A stretch of DNA of 19,026 nt from an uncultured Bacilli bacterium (GTDB lineage Bacteria; Bacillota_I; Bacilli_A; RF39; UBA660): positions 1-19,026 of the forward strand of contig CAKOQV010000017.1 in assembly GCA_934101345.1 (NCBI GenBank), given 5' to 3'. The position numbers and the translations under genes are program-made. Position 1 is the stretch's first letter. Each line of letters starts with the position of its first letter. Below the pieces are notes generated by a model. The model was not told the DNA's origin and did not search any database. It worked only from the letters and a program-made list of their open reading frames with translations. Positions 7,536-14,837 of this stretch are shown here, piece after piece.

Positions 7536-7787
7536 ATGCATATTGAAGATGAAATAAGAAACCTACTTGAAAAAGAAGTAGAAAAAAAAGATGTAAGAAT
7601 AGATAGCATTAAACTAGAGAAAGAAGATAATAATCTATTCTTAAGAATAGTAATCGACAGTGATGAAATAATAGATGTTGATAAATGTGTAGAAGTAACA
7701 AATATTATTAATCCATTACTAGATGAAAAAGATTTAATTAAGGAGTCATACATTTTAGATGTATCCACTAAAGAGAAGGGAAGATAA
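7536..7787 (+). CDS. rimP: Ribosome maturation factor RimP, short form (N-terminal domain only)
   Basis: An 83-aa product in the canonical position before nusA. RimP assists 30S subunit maturation. Seen: the RimP N-domain pattern with NNLFLRIVID (a match to LRV-IDK), DVDKCVEVTNIINPLLDE (a match to the D-C-x-x-x-S...LD block) and YILDVST, the equivalent of the YxLEVSSPG end of that domain. The gene stops immediately after this point, whereas usual RimP is about 140-160 aa with a C-terminal SH3-like domain. The following bases enter nusA directly, so the C-domain is absent rather than displaced. The GGAGG site at 7527-7531 supports the ATG. nusA starts 2 nt after the stop. Confidence 0.8.
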   Translation: MHIEDEIRNLLEKEVEKKDVRIDSIKLEKEDNNLFLRIVIDSDEIIDVDKCVEVTNIINPLLDEKDLIKESYILDVSTKEKGR

Positions 7788-7789
7788 AA

Positions 7790-8875
7790 ATGAATAGTAA
7801 GCAAATGAAAGAGTTTATGAAAGCTCTAGAGTCTATTGTGGAAGAAAAGAAAGTAGACAAAAATATAGTTATTGAATCTATGGAACAAGCAATGGCAGCA
7901 GCTTATAAAAAAGAAACAGGTATGCCTAACGTAACAGCCAAAGTAGATCCAGTAACTGGAGATATTAGATTATATTCTAATAGAACTGTAGTAGAAGAAG
8001 TAACTAATGAAGAAACAGAAATATCATTAGAGGATGCTCAAAAATTAGTAGAGGGTATCGAACTAGGCGAAGTAATTATAGGTAATGAACTTCAAATACC
8101 TACAAACTTTGGTAGAGTAGCCGCAGGTACAGCAAAACAAATCATTGTTCAAAGAATTAAAGAAGCAGAAAAACAAAGCATTTCCGAAGAGTTCCAAGAT
8201 AAAGAGGGAGAACTAATGGTTGGAACATTATCTCGTGAAGATCAAAATAATTACTTTGTTGATTTAGGAAGATGTAGTGGTATCTTACCAAAAGATCAAA
8301 TAATACCAGGTGAAAAATTAGAGATGGGTTCTTCAGTAAAGGTTTATGTATCTAAACTAGAGATAGGACCTAAAGGACCATTTATAATGTTATCAAGAAG
8401 TCATTATGGTTTTGTTAAAAGATTATTAGAAATTGAAATACCTGAATTATCTGATGGTACAATTATGTTATACTCAGTAGCTAGAGATGCTGGAAGTAGA
8501 AGCAAGATAGCAGTTTATACTGAATATACAAATGTTGACCCAATAGGAGCGGTAATTGGTGAAAAAGGAAGAAGAATAGTCAATGTATTAAAAGAACTTA
8601 GTGGTGAAAAAATAGATGTAATCTTATATGATAAAGATCCTGTTAAGTTTATAGCAAATGCTTTAAGCCCTGCAAAAGATGTTAAAGTATCAATTAAAGA
8701 TGAAACTAAGAAAGAAGCCTTAGCCCTAGTAAATGATAAAAACTTATCATTAGCTATTGGTAAAAAAGGACAAAATGTTAAATTAGCTTCTCGTCTTACT
8801 CATTATAAGATTGAAGTTAAACCAGAGGAACAAGAAAATACTGAAACTACTGAAGAGGTTTCAGTAGAAGAATAA
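7790..8875 (+). CDS. nusA: Transcription termination/antitermination factor NusA
   Basis: A 361-aa protein of normal length for Firmicutes NusA. It binds RNA polymerase and RNA to modulate pausing, termination and antitermination. Seen: the N-terminal polymerase-binding domain (ALESIVEEKKVDK, EQAMAAAYKK), an S1 domain (about 138-200, GTLSREDQNNYFVDLG), the MLSRSHYGFVKRLLEIEIPE linker, KH1 with VARDAGSRSKIAVY and IGEKGRRI, and KH2 with NLSLAIGKKGQNVKLASRL. The ending is acidic (EETEEVSVEE-like composition). Usual SRSHPG is SRSHYG here. The start lies 2 nt after the rimP stop and uses the AAGGGAAG within the rimP end. Confidence 0.97.
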   Translation: MNSKQMKEFMKALESIVEEKKVDKNIVIESMEQAMAAAYKKETGMPNVTAKVDPVTGDIRLYSNRTVVEEVTNEETEISLEDAQKLVEGIELGEVIIGNELQIPTNFGRVAAGTAKQIIVQRIKEAEKQSISEEFQDKEGELMVGTLSREDQNNYFVDLGRCSGILPKDQIIPGEKLEMGSSVKVYVSKLEIGPKGPFIMLSRSHYGFVKRLLEIEIPELSDGTIMLYSVARDAGSRSKIAVYTEYTNVDPIGAVIGEKGRRIVNVLKELSGEKIDVILYDKDPVKFIANALSPAKDVKVSIKDETKKEALALVNDKNLSLAIGKKGQNVKLASRLTHYKIEVKPEEQENTETTEEVSVEE

Positions 8876-8884
8876 GGTGATTAT

Positions 8885-9145
8885 ATGAAGAAGATTCCCC
8901 TTAGAAGATGTATAGTAACAAGAGAGCAGTTACCTAAGCAAGAATTACTTCGTATCGTTAGAGACAAAGAAGGAAAAGTAAGCGTAGATCAAACAGGAAA
9001 ATTAGGTGGAAGAGGAGCATATATTAAAAAGGATATAGAAGTATTAAATACCGCTAAAAGCAAAAATATATTATCTCGTGCCCTTGAAGTAAATATTCCT
9101 GAAGAAGTATATCAAGAAATAGAAAATATAATAAAAAATCACTAG
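8885..9145 (+). CDS. rnpM: RNase P modulator RnpM (YlxR)
   Basis: An 86-aa YlxR-fold protein. Seen: the RRCIVTREQLPKQELLRIVR start and the GKLGGRGAYIKKD block that define the family. The usual second Cys of the R-x-C...C pattern is absent. Known: YlxR/RnpM binds RNase P RNA and modulates its activity in Bacillus subtilis. AAGGTGAT upstream supports the ATG. In many Firmicutes an L7Ae-like ylxQ gene follows here, but infB starts directly instead. Confidence 0.92.
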   Translation: MKKIPLRRCIVTREQLPKQELLRIVRDKEGKVSVDQTGKLGGRGAYIKKDIEVLNTAKSKNILSRALEVNIPEEVYQEIENIIKNH

Positions 9146-9157
9146 GAGGTGATACAT

Positions 9158-11281
9158 ATGATGAGTGTATCTGAATATGCATTAGATGTAGATAAAAGTG
9201 TTAGTGAAATACTTAATCTATGTAAAAAATTAGAGTTATCTATAAGTAATGAAGACGATATGTTATCTGATGATGATATCATTATGTTAGATAATGAATT
9301 GGCTTCACTTGAAAACGAAGAAGTTGAAGATGAAGTACCAGAAGAGTCAGAAGAGGATGAAGACCTTGAAGAAGATTATGAAGAAGAACTAGATGATATA
9401 ATTGAAGAAAAGAATGCTAGTAAAAAGAAAAAACAAAATAAAGTAGAAACTTCATCTAAGAATGACTATCGTGAAAAAAGAAAAGAAATGTATAAACATA
9501 AAGAAAAACTTCAGTCAAATGTTACTGAAGATGATGAAAATATTGTTTTATACAAAGACGGTATGACTGTATCAGAACTAGCTTCAGCACTGGGAGTATC
9601 AGCTACTGAAATAATAAAGAAATTAATGTCATTAGGTATGATGATGAACATTAATGCTTCGTTAGATTTTGATACTGCCGAAATTCTAGTAGGAGATTAT
9701 AACAAAGTACTAAAGAAAGAAAGTACTAGAGATGAGATAAATTTTGAAGAGTTAGAAATAGTAGATAAAGAAGAAGACTTGCAAGAAAGACCACCAGTAG
9801 TAACAATAATGGGTCATGTTGATCACGGTAAAACTACACTACTTGATACTATTAGAAAGACAAATGTTGCTTCTGGAGAAGCTGGTGGAATAACGCAGGC
9901 TATAGGAGCTTATCAAATAGAATATAATGGTAAAAAAATAACCTTTATTGATACTCCAGGTCATGCAGCCTTTACTGAAATGCGTGCCAGAGGAGCATCT
10001 ATTACTGATATTGTTATCATTATAGTAGCAGCAGATGATGGTGTAATGCCTCAAACAAAAGAAGCAATAGACCATGCTAAAGCAGCAGGGGTTCCAATTA
10101 TAGTAGCGGTTAATAAAATAGATAAACCAACTGCTAATGTGGAAAGAGTATTAACTGAAATGTCTGCAAATGGTATTCAGCCTGAAGCTTGGGGTGGAGA
10201 TACTATGTTTGTAAATATCTCTGCAGTAACAGGCGAAGGAATAGATGACTTACTAGATAGAATACTATTACTTAGTGAAATGGCTGAATTAAAAGCCAAT
10301 CCAAATCGTTATGCTATCGGAACAGTTATTGAATCAAAAATAGATAAAAACTCTGGAGTAATAACAAATATATTAATTCAAAATGGTACCTTAAGACTAG
10401 GAGATCCAATCGTAATAGGAACATCTGCTGGTAAAGTTAGAACGTTAACTAATGATAGAGGCGAGTCACTAGTAGAGGCTCTTCCATCAATGCCTGTATC
10501 AATAACTGGTCTATCTGAAAGCCCATCAGCAGGAGATAAATTTATGGCTTTTGAAAGTGAAAAGAAAGCTAAAAAAGTTGCAGAGCAAAGAAAAGAAATC
10601 GAAAAAGAAAAAAGAAATAAACCTAAAGGAGCAATATCTTTAAACGATTTATTTAGCAGAAAAGAAGCTGGCGAAAAAGAAATCAACATTATCTTAAAAG
10701 CTGATGTTAAAGGTAGCGAAGAAGCTGTAAAAAATTCACTATTAAAGTTAGATGTTGAAGGCATGAAGATAAATGTTATCAGAAGTGGTATTGGTGCCAT
10801 ATCAGAAAGCGATGTCGTATTAGCGGAAGCATCAAATGCTATCATCATAGGCTTTAATATTAGACCAGATCACAAGATAACTGAAATAGCTAAAGATAAA
10901 GGAATTGATATTAGACTATATGATATTATCTATAAAGTAGTTGAAGAAATGGAAGCTGCTCTTAAAGGAAAACTAGAGCCAGAATATGAAGAAAAAGTAC
11001 TAGGAGAAGCAGAAGTTAGAAAACTATTTAAATTCTCTAAAGTTGGTACTATCGCCGGTTCTTATGTAACTTCAGGAGTAATAAGAAGAGGAGCCAAAGC
11101 CAGAGTAATAAGAGATGGAGTTGTTGTAATAGATAGTACTATAGGAAGCTTAGCAAGGGAAAAAGACCAAGCAAAAGAAGTAAAACAAGGACTAGAGTGT
11201 GGAATAACTATTGAAAACTTTAATGATATTAAAGAAAAAGATATAATTGAAGCATATGAACTAGTAGAAGTAAAAAGGTAG
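9158..11281 (+). CDS. infB: Translation initiation factor IF-2
   Basis: Start chosen at ATG 9158. The earlier in-frame GTG (9149) lies inside a perfect AGGAGGTGAT ribosome site (9144-9153). A second ATG at 9161 is also possible. The product is about 707 aa. IF-2 is the GTPase that places fMet-tRNA on the 30S subunit and joins subunits. Seen: an N-terminal IF2_N-like helix bundle (VSEYALDVDKSVSEIL), an acidic stretch (about 50-95), a Lys-rich linker, a second IF2_N domain (MTVSELASALGVSATEIIKK), the GTPase with G1 GHVDHGKT (219-226), G3 DTPGH (265) and G4 NKID (319), then domains II-IV including KGSEEAVKNSL. All GTPase motifs are intact. The stop overlaps the ribosome site of the next gene. 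Confidence 0.98.
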   Translation: MMSVSEYALDVDKSVSEILNLCKKLELSISNEDDMLSDDDIIMLDNELASLENEEVEDEVPEESEEDEDLEEDYEEELDDIIEEKNASKKKKQNKVETSSKNDYREKRKEMYKHKEKLQSNVTEDDENIVLYKDGMTVSELASALGVSATEIIKKLMSLGMMMNINASLDFDTAEILVGDYNKVLKKESTRDEINFEELEIVDKEEDLQERPPVVTIMGHVDHGKTTLLDTIRKTNVASGEAGGITQAIGAYQIEYNGKKITFIDTPGHAAFTEMRARGASITDIVIIIVAADDGVMPQTKEAIDHAKAAGVPIIVAVNKIDKPTANVERVLTEMSANGIQPEAWGGDTMFVNISAVTGEGIDDLLDRILLLSEMAELKANPNRYAIGTVIESKIDKNSGVITNILIQNGTLRLGDPIVIGTSAGKVRTLTNDRGESLVEALPSMPVSITGLSESPSAGDKFMAFESEKKAKKVAEQRKEIEKEKRNKPKGAISLNDLFSRKEAGEKEINIILKADVKGSEEAVKNSLLKLDVEGMKINVIRSGIGAISESDVVLAEASNAIIIGFNIRPDHKITEIAKDKGIDIRLYDIIYKVVEEMEAALKGKLEPEYEEKVLGEAEVRKLFKFSKVGTIAGSYVTSGVIRRGAKARVIRDGVVVIDSTIGSLAREKDQAKEVKQGLECGITIENFNDIKEKDIIEAYELVEVKR

Positions 11282-11291
11282 GTAATTTAAG

Positions 11292-11897
11292 ATGAAAGAA
11301 AACCCCGACACACTTTATAGAAAAAACTTTAATCAAACAAGATGTAATACTCCAACAAGAAAAAGAATAAGTGAAGTTGAAAGTGGAGTAGCAGAGTGGG
11401 ATAAGCATCATGCAGAAATTGCACAATCAAACTTTGCTAAATATGGAACAAGGAAACTAATTCCCAAAGGCACTATAGCAAGACTATCAGGAGTTCCTTA
11501 TCCTAATTTAGAAAATTTAAGTGAAGGTGACACTCAAGGTTTTCACTATGGATATTATGATAGAGGCAATACCAATATTAAAATATTAATTGAAACAGGA
11601 AATACTGATATACCAATACTTAGTGATAATATAGAAAAAGTGCACCAAGAAATAAATGAAATATTTGGATTAAGTCAGAAAGAAATTCCATATAAAGATT
11701 TAGATGAAAAAACAAAATATAGTGAAACTTTAAGAGCAATAGGTTTTACTGATGGTAAAAATTCAGAAATTACATTTGATAATTTAAATGAAGTAATAAA
11801 AAATTGTACTTATTACAAAGAAGGTTATGAACTAGGAAAAAGTTTTAGAGAAACTATTGAAAGTCAAAATAAAAATTTAAAAGGTAAAGGGAGATAA
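11292..11897 (+). CDS. Orphan protein A between infB and rbfA
   Basis: A 201-aa, soluble-looking, charged protein with no membrane segment; I do not recognise a named family. Seen: GFHYGYYDRG in the middle and, near the C-terminus, ITFDNLNEVIKN followed by YYKEGYELG. The second segment aligns with the end of orphan B (ISLDKLNLLKS...YMAGYMTA), and its F/Y-x-E-G-Y-x-x-G core also occurs in orphan C. It ends in a basic GKGR tail. The AGGTAGG ribosome site overlaps the infB stop, and orphan B starts one base after this gene's stop, so it is translated as part of the operon. Its place among ribosome-maturation genes may hint at RNA or ribosome contact, but that is inference only. Confidence 0.75.
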   Translation: MKENPDTLYRKNFNQTRCNTPTRKRISEVESGVAEWDKHHAEIAQSNFAKYGTRKLIPKGTIARLSGVPYPNLENLSEGDTQGFHYGYYDRGNTNIKILIETGNTDIPILSDNIEKVHQEINEIFGLSQKEIPYKDLDEKTKYSETLRAIGFTDGKNSEITFDNLNEVIKNCTYYKEGYELGKSFRETIESQNKNLKGKGR

Positions 11898-11898
11898 A

Positions 11899-12354
11899 AT
11901 GGGAGATTACGAACAAACTGCAAGTGAAAAATTAAAATCTGGACGCAAATATACGGTAAAACAAGCAGCAGAATTTAGAGCACGTGCTACAGCCAATGAT
12001 ATACTTAGAGAGCGTGCTCAAAAAAAAGAAAAAGAAAGAATAGAAAAGTATGGCAATAATGGAAATTATATAAATTTAGGATCTGAGGATAGATTCAATG
12101 GTAATCATTATAATAATGTAGGTACTACTGAATCAGAACAAAAATCATATGCAACAGGATATTATATAAATGGAGAGAGAAGAATAATGGCTAAATTAGG
12201 CACTTTAACTCCTGAAGAAGTCCAAGACTTAGGAATGTATGAATATCAGATAGGAATATCCCTAGATAAATTAAATCTATTAAAATCAAATAACAACTAT
12301 ATGGCTGGTTATATGACTGCTATGCTAACAAATAAAGATAGTAAACACAGATAG
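11899..12354 (+). CDS. Orphan protein B, related to A and C
   Basis: A 151-aa unrecognised protein. Seen: a basic helical N-terminus (KQAAEFRARATANDILRERA), then a middle part with SYATGYYINGERR (compare FHYGYYDRGN in orphan A), and a C-terminal ISLDKLNLLKS...YMAGY segment shared with A. The last codons (SKHR) and the adjoining bases AAACACAGATAGGA recur at the end of orphan C, which supports tandem duplication. AAAGGGAG (11886-11893) is its ribosome site. The function is unknown. An Arg/Lys-rich start is compatible with nucleic-acid contact. Confidence 0.75.
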   Translation: MGDYEQTASEKLKSGRKYTVKQAAEFRARATANDILRERAQKKEKERIEKYGNNGNYINLGSEDRFNGNHYNNVGTTESEQKSYATGYYINGERRIMAKLGTLTPEEVQDLGMYEYQIGISLDKLNLLKSNNNYMAGYMTAMLTNKDSKHR

Positions 12355-12363
12355 GAGATTAAT

Positions 12364-12690
12364 ATGGAAAAAATAAGTAAACACGTTGGTTATATAACTA
12401 AAGATAAATGCTTTAAAAAAAGACTAGAAAGTGTGGCAAAACGTAGACTATCAGGGCCTGAAAAGACCTTTGCATCCATGATAAATACTGCAGGAAGAAA
12501 AGCCTATTTTGATGAATACTTTTATGGTATACCATTAGAAGATCAAGAATTACCTCAAATTGAGGGGATTTCAGATATAAAAGCAACCCAAACTTTCCAA
12601 GAAGGATATCAAAGAGGAGCCTTTCTTGTAAGCGTAGGAAACGTACCAGAAGAATATCAAAATATAAATAATAGTAATAAACACAGATAG
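12364..12690 (+). CDS. Orphan protein C, related to A and B
   Basis: A 108-aa unrecognised protein. Seen: a Lys/Arg-rich N-terminal third (KKRLESVAKRRLSG), then FQEGYQRGAFLV, which matches the E-G-Y-x-x-G element of orphan A, and an NKHR end like orphan B. The TAGGAG at the orphan B stop acts as its ribosome site, and rbfA follows after 10 nt. It appears to be the shortest member of the three-gene family, having lost or never gained the YGYY middle region. The function is unknown. Confidence 0.72.
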   Translation: MEKISKHVGYITKDKCFKKRLESVAKRRLSGPEKTFASMINTAGRKAYFDEYFYGIPLEDQELPQIEGISDIKATQTFQEGYQRGAFLVSVGNVPEEYQNINNSNKHR

Positions 12691-12700
12691 GAATGATATT

Positions 12701-13045
12701 ATGAGTATAAAATTAGATAGATTAAATCATATTCTAACAGAAGAAATATCTAAAGTAATAAGTGAAGAAGTAAAAGATACTGATGTACAATTTGTTACCA
12801 TAACAGCAGTAGATATTTCTAGTGATTTATCATATGCTAAAGTATATTTTACTAATTTAATAGATAAAGATAGAGAAAAAGTAACTAAAGCATTAAATAA
12901 TGCTAGTTCCTTTATTCGTGGTAAATTATTTGGTAGAGTAGAAATAAGAAAGATGCCAGAATTAACATTCGTATATGATGAGTCAATTGAATATGGAAAT
13001 AAAATTGAAAAGATAATTGAAGAAATAAAGGAGGATGGTGAGTAA
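12701..13045 (+). CDS. rbfA: 30S ribosome-binding factor RbfA
   Basis: A 114-aa protein of the usual length. RbfA is a KH-like factor that binds immature 30S subunits and helps process the 16S rRNA 5' end. Seen: the N-terminal RLNHILTEEISKVISEEVKD, the central strand pair VTITAVDISSDLSYAKVYFT with the family's DLSYAKVY, and RKMPELTFVYDESIEYG, the hallmark R-x-x-P-x-L-x-F-x-x-D-x-S. The TAA stop shares its last base with the nrnA start codon. Confidence 0.96.
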   Translation: MSIKLDRLNHILTEEISKVISEEVKDTDVQFVTITAVDISSDLSYAKVYFTNLIDKDREKVTKALNNASSFIRGKLFGRVEIRKMPELTFVYDESIEYGNKIEKIIEEIKEDGE

Positions 13046-13995
13046 TGAACAATATTATTAGCGAAATTAAAGTAAGCAATAATATTGTTTTACTTTGCCA
13101 TAATAATCCTGATGGTGATGCTGTAGGTAGTACTATAGCCATGTATATACTATTAAAAAGATTAGGTAAAGAAGTAGATATCGTCCTAGATACTCTGCCT
13201 AAAAGATTTAACTTTCTAAAAGAGTATCAAGATATCAAGAAAGAAAGTACTAAGAAATATGATACAGCAGTTATACTAGATACTGGAAGTATTGACAGAG
13301 TAAATAGTGCCTATTTACTTGATACTGTGTCAAAGAAACTAGTAATTGACCACCATATGACAAATACTATGTATGGAGATGTAAACCTAGTAGAGAACTA
13401 TCCTGCTTGCTGCGAGATAGTATATAATTTAATAAAAGAAATGAATGTTAGTATTGATGAAGATTTGGCTCTTCCTCTAGCAGTGGGATTACTAACAGAT
13501 ACCGGAGGCTTTGCTCACCAGAATGTTCTTCCTAGTACTTTTACTATGGCCGCCGAACTATCTTCACTAGTAGATCTTTCAGACATATATAAGAAAGTAC
13601 TAAGAACTATTACCATAAACCAGTTTAATATCAAGAAGAAAGCTCTAGATAATCTAGAACTATATAATAATAATGCCCTAGCAGTTTCTTTCATAACTTC
13701 CGAAGATATGGAAAAGTATAATGTTGATGAAGACGAATGTGGTATCCTCGTAGGTATTCCTCTTGAAATAGATACCGTTGAAGTATCAATATTCTTAAGA
13801 AAATACCCTAATCAAACTAGAGTATCTCTTCGTAGCGGCCATATTGATGTCAGTAGGATAGCCTCTATCTTTGGAGGAGGAGGCCACGTAAATGCCGCTG
13901 GTATAACAACCGCTATGCCTTATAAAGAACTAAAAGAAAAGTTAATAATAGAAGTAGGTAAGAGTATAAATGAATGGAATAATTGTTATAGATAA
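13045..13995 (+). CDS. nrnA: DHH-family nanoRNase / pAp phosphatase NrnA
   Basis: A 316-aa protein. NrnA degrades 2-5-mer RNAs and dephosphorylates 3'-phosphoadenosine 5'-phosphate. Seen: HNNPDGDAVGS (H19, D23, D25), VILDTGSIDR, the DHH triad in VIDHHM (102-104), LLTDTGGF, and the C-terminal DHHA1 substrate loop SIFGGGGHVNAAG (near 277-286). All metal ligands appear intact. The start overlaps the rbfA stop by one base, with AAAGGAGG at 13027-13034. The 3' end overlaps truB by 26 nt, which suggests translational coupling. Confidence 0.95.
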   Translation: MNNIISEIKVSNNIVLLCHNNPDGDAVGSTIAMYILLKRLGKEVDIVLDTLPKRFNFLKEYQDIKKESTKKYDTAVILDTGSIDRVNSAYLLDTVSKKLVIDHHMTNTMYGDVNLVENYPACCEIVYNLIKEMNVSIDEDLALPLAVGLLTDTGGFAHQNVLPSTFTMAAELSSLVDLSDIYKKVLRTITINQFNIKKKALDNLELYNNNALAVSFITSEDMEKYNVDEDECGILVGIPLEIDTVEVSIFLRKYPNQTRVSLRSGHIDVSRIASIFGGGGHVNAAGITTAMPYKELKEKLIIEVGKSINEWNNCYR

Positions 13996-14836
13996 ACCTA
14001 AAGACTATACCAGTAGAGATATAGTAAACATAGTATCAAAAAAATTAAATACCAAAAAAGTTGGTCATACAGGAACATTAGACCCATTAGCAACAGGTGT
14101 ACTAGTACTCCCCATAGGTAGAGCTCTTAAAGTATCTGAACTTCTAACTAGTAATACCAAAGAGTACATTGCAGAAGTAATACTAGGCTATGAAACAGAT
14201 ATGTTAGATATAACTGGAACAGAAATCAAAAGAAATATCCCTAATGTAACTAAAGAAGAACTACTAAAAGTGCTAAAAAGTTACATAGGTAAATATAACC
14301 AAGAAGTACCTCTTTATTCAGCAGTCAAAGTAGGAGGAAAAAAACTATATGAGTATGCCCGCAGTGGCACTCCAGTAATTCCTCCAAGTAAAGAAGTAGA
14401 AGTATACTCTCTAGAATTAATAAGTGACTTAAAACATATAAAGGGTGCAGTAGAGTTTACTATTAGATGTGAAGTAAGTAAAGGAACATATATAAGAAGT
14501 TTAATTAGAGATATAGCCTATAGTTTAAATACTTATGGTACCATGAAAAGTCTCATAAGAACAAGACAGGGAATATTTACTCTAGAGAATGCTTATACTC
14601 TAAAAGATATTGAAAAGAATAACTATAAATTACTTAGTATCAAAGAGTGTCTACCCAATATAAAAACTACTGTAATAGAGGAACCACTACTTACTAAAGT
14701 AAAAAATGGTATGGTACTAGATAAGTTTTTTAAAGAGAATATGTCCTTATTACTAGATAAAGAAGGAAAAGAAATAGCTATCTACATTGCTAGTGGAGAT
14801 AATAAAGTAAAACCATATAAAATGATTGAGGTGTAG
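13970..14836 (+). CDS. truB: tRNA pseudouridine-55 synthase TruB
   Basis: A 288-aa protein. TruB converts U55 of the tRNA T-loop to pseudouridine. Seen: NGIIVIDKPKDYTSRDIV at the N-terminus and KVGHTGTLDPLATGVL with catalytic D38; then VPLYSAVKVGGKKLYEYAR and the KGTYIRSLIRDIA block, both conserved in TruB; and a C-terminal PUA-like part. The start inside nrnA is required to keep the family N-terminus, so the overlap is real. In many relatives ribF follows truB; here mutL does. Confidence 0.96.
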   Translation: MNGIIVIDKPKDYTSRDIVNIVSKKLNTKKVGHTGTLDPLATGVLVLPIGRALKVSELLTSNTKEYIAEVILGYETDMLDITGTEIKRNIPNVTKEELLKVLKSYIGKYNQEVPLYSAVKVGGKKLYEYARSGTPVIPPSKEVEVYSLELISDLKHIKGAVEFTIRCEVSKGTYIRSLIRDIAYSLNTYGTMKSLIRTRQGIFTLENAYTLKDIEKNNYKLLSIKECLPNIKTTVIEEPLLTKVKNGMVLDKFFKENMSLLLDKEGKEIAIYIASGDNKVKPYKMIEV

Positions 14837-14837
14837 T

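Noticed and set aside
7460..7804. Minus-strand frame covering rimP
   Set aside because: It is a shadow of rimP, which has the right motifs, position and ribosome site. The minus frame also contradicts the promoter and leader hairpin.
9149..9157. GTG start for infB
   Set aside because: The GTG is part of the AGGAGGTGAT ribosome site itself; the ATG at 9158 is properly spaced.
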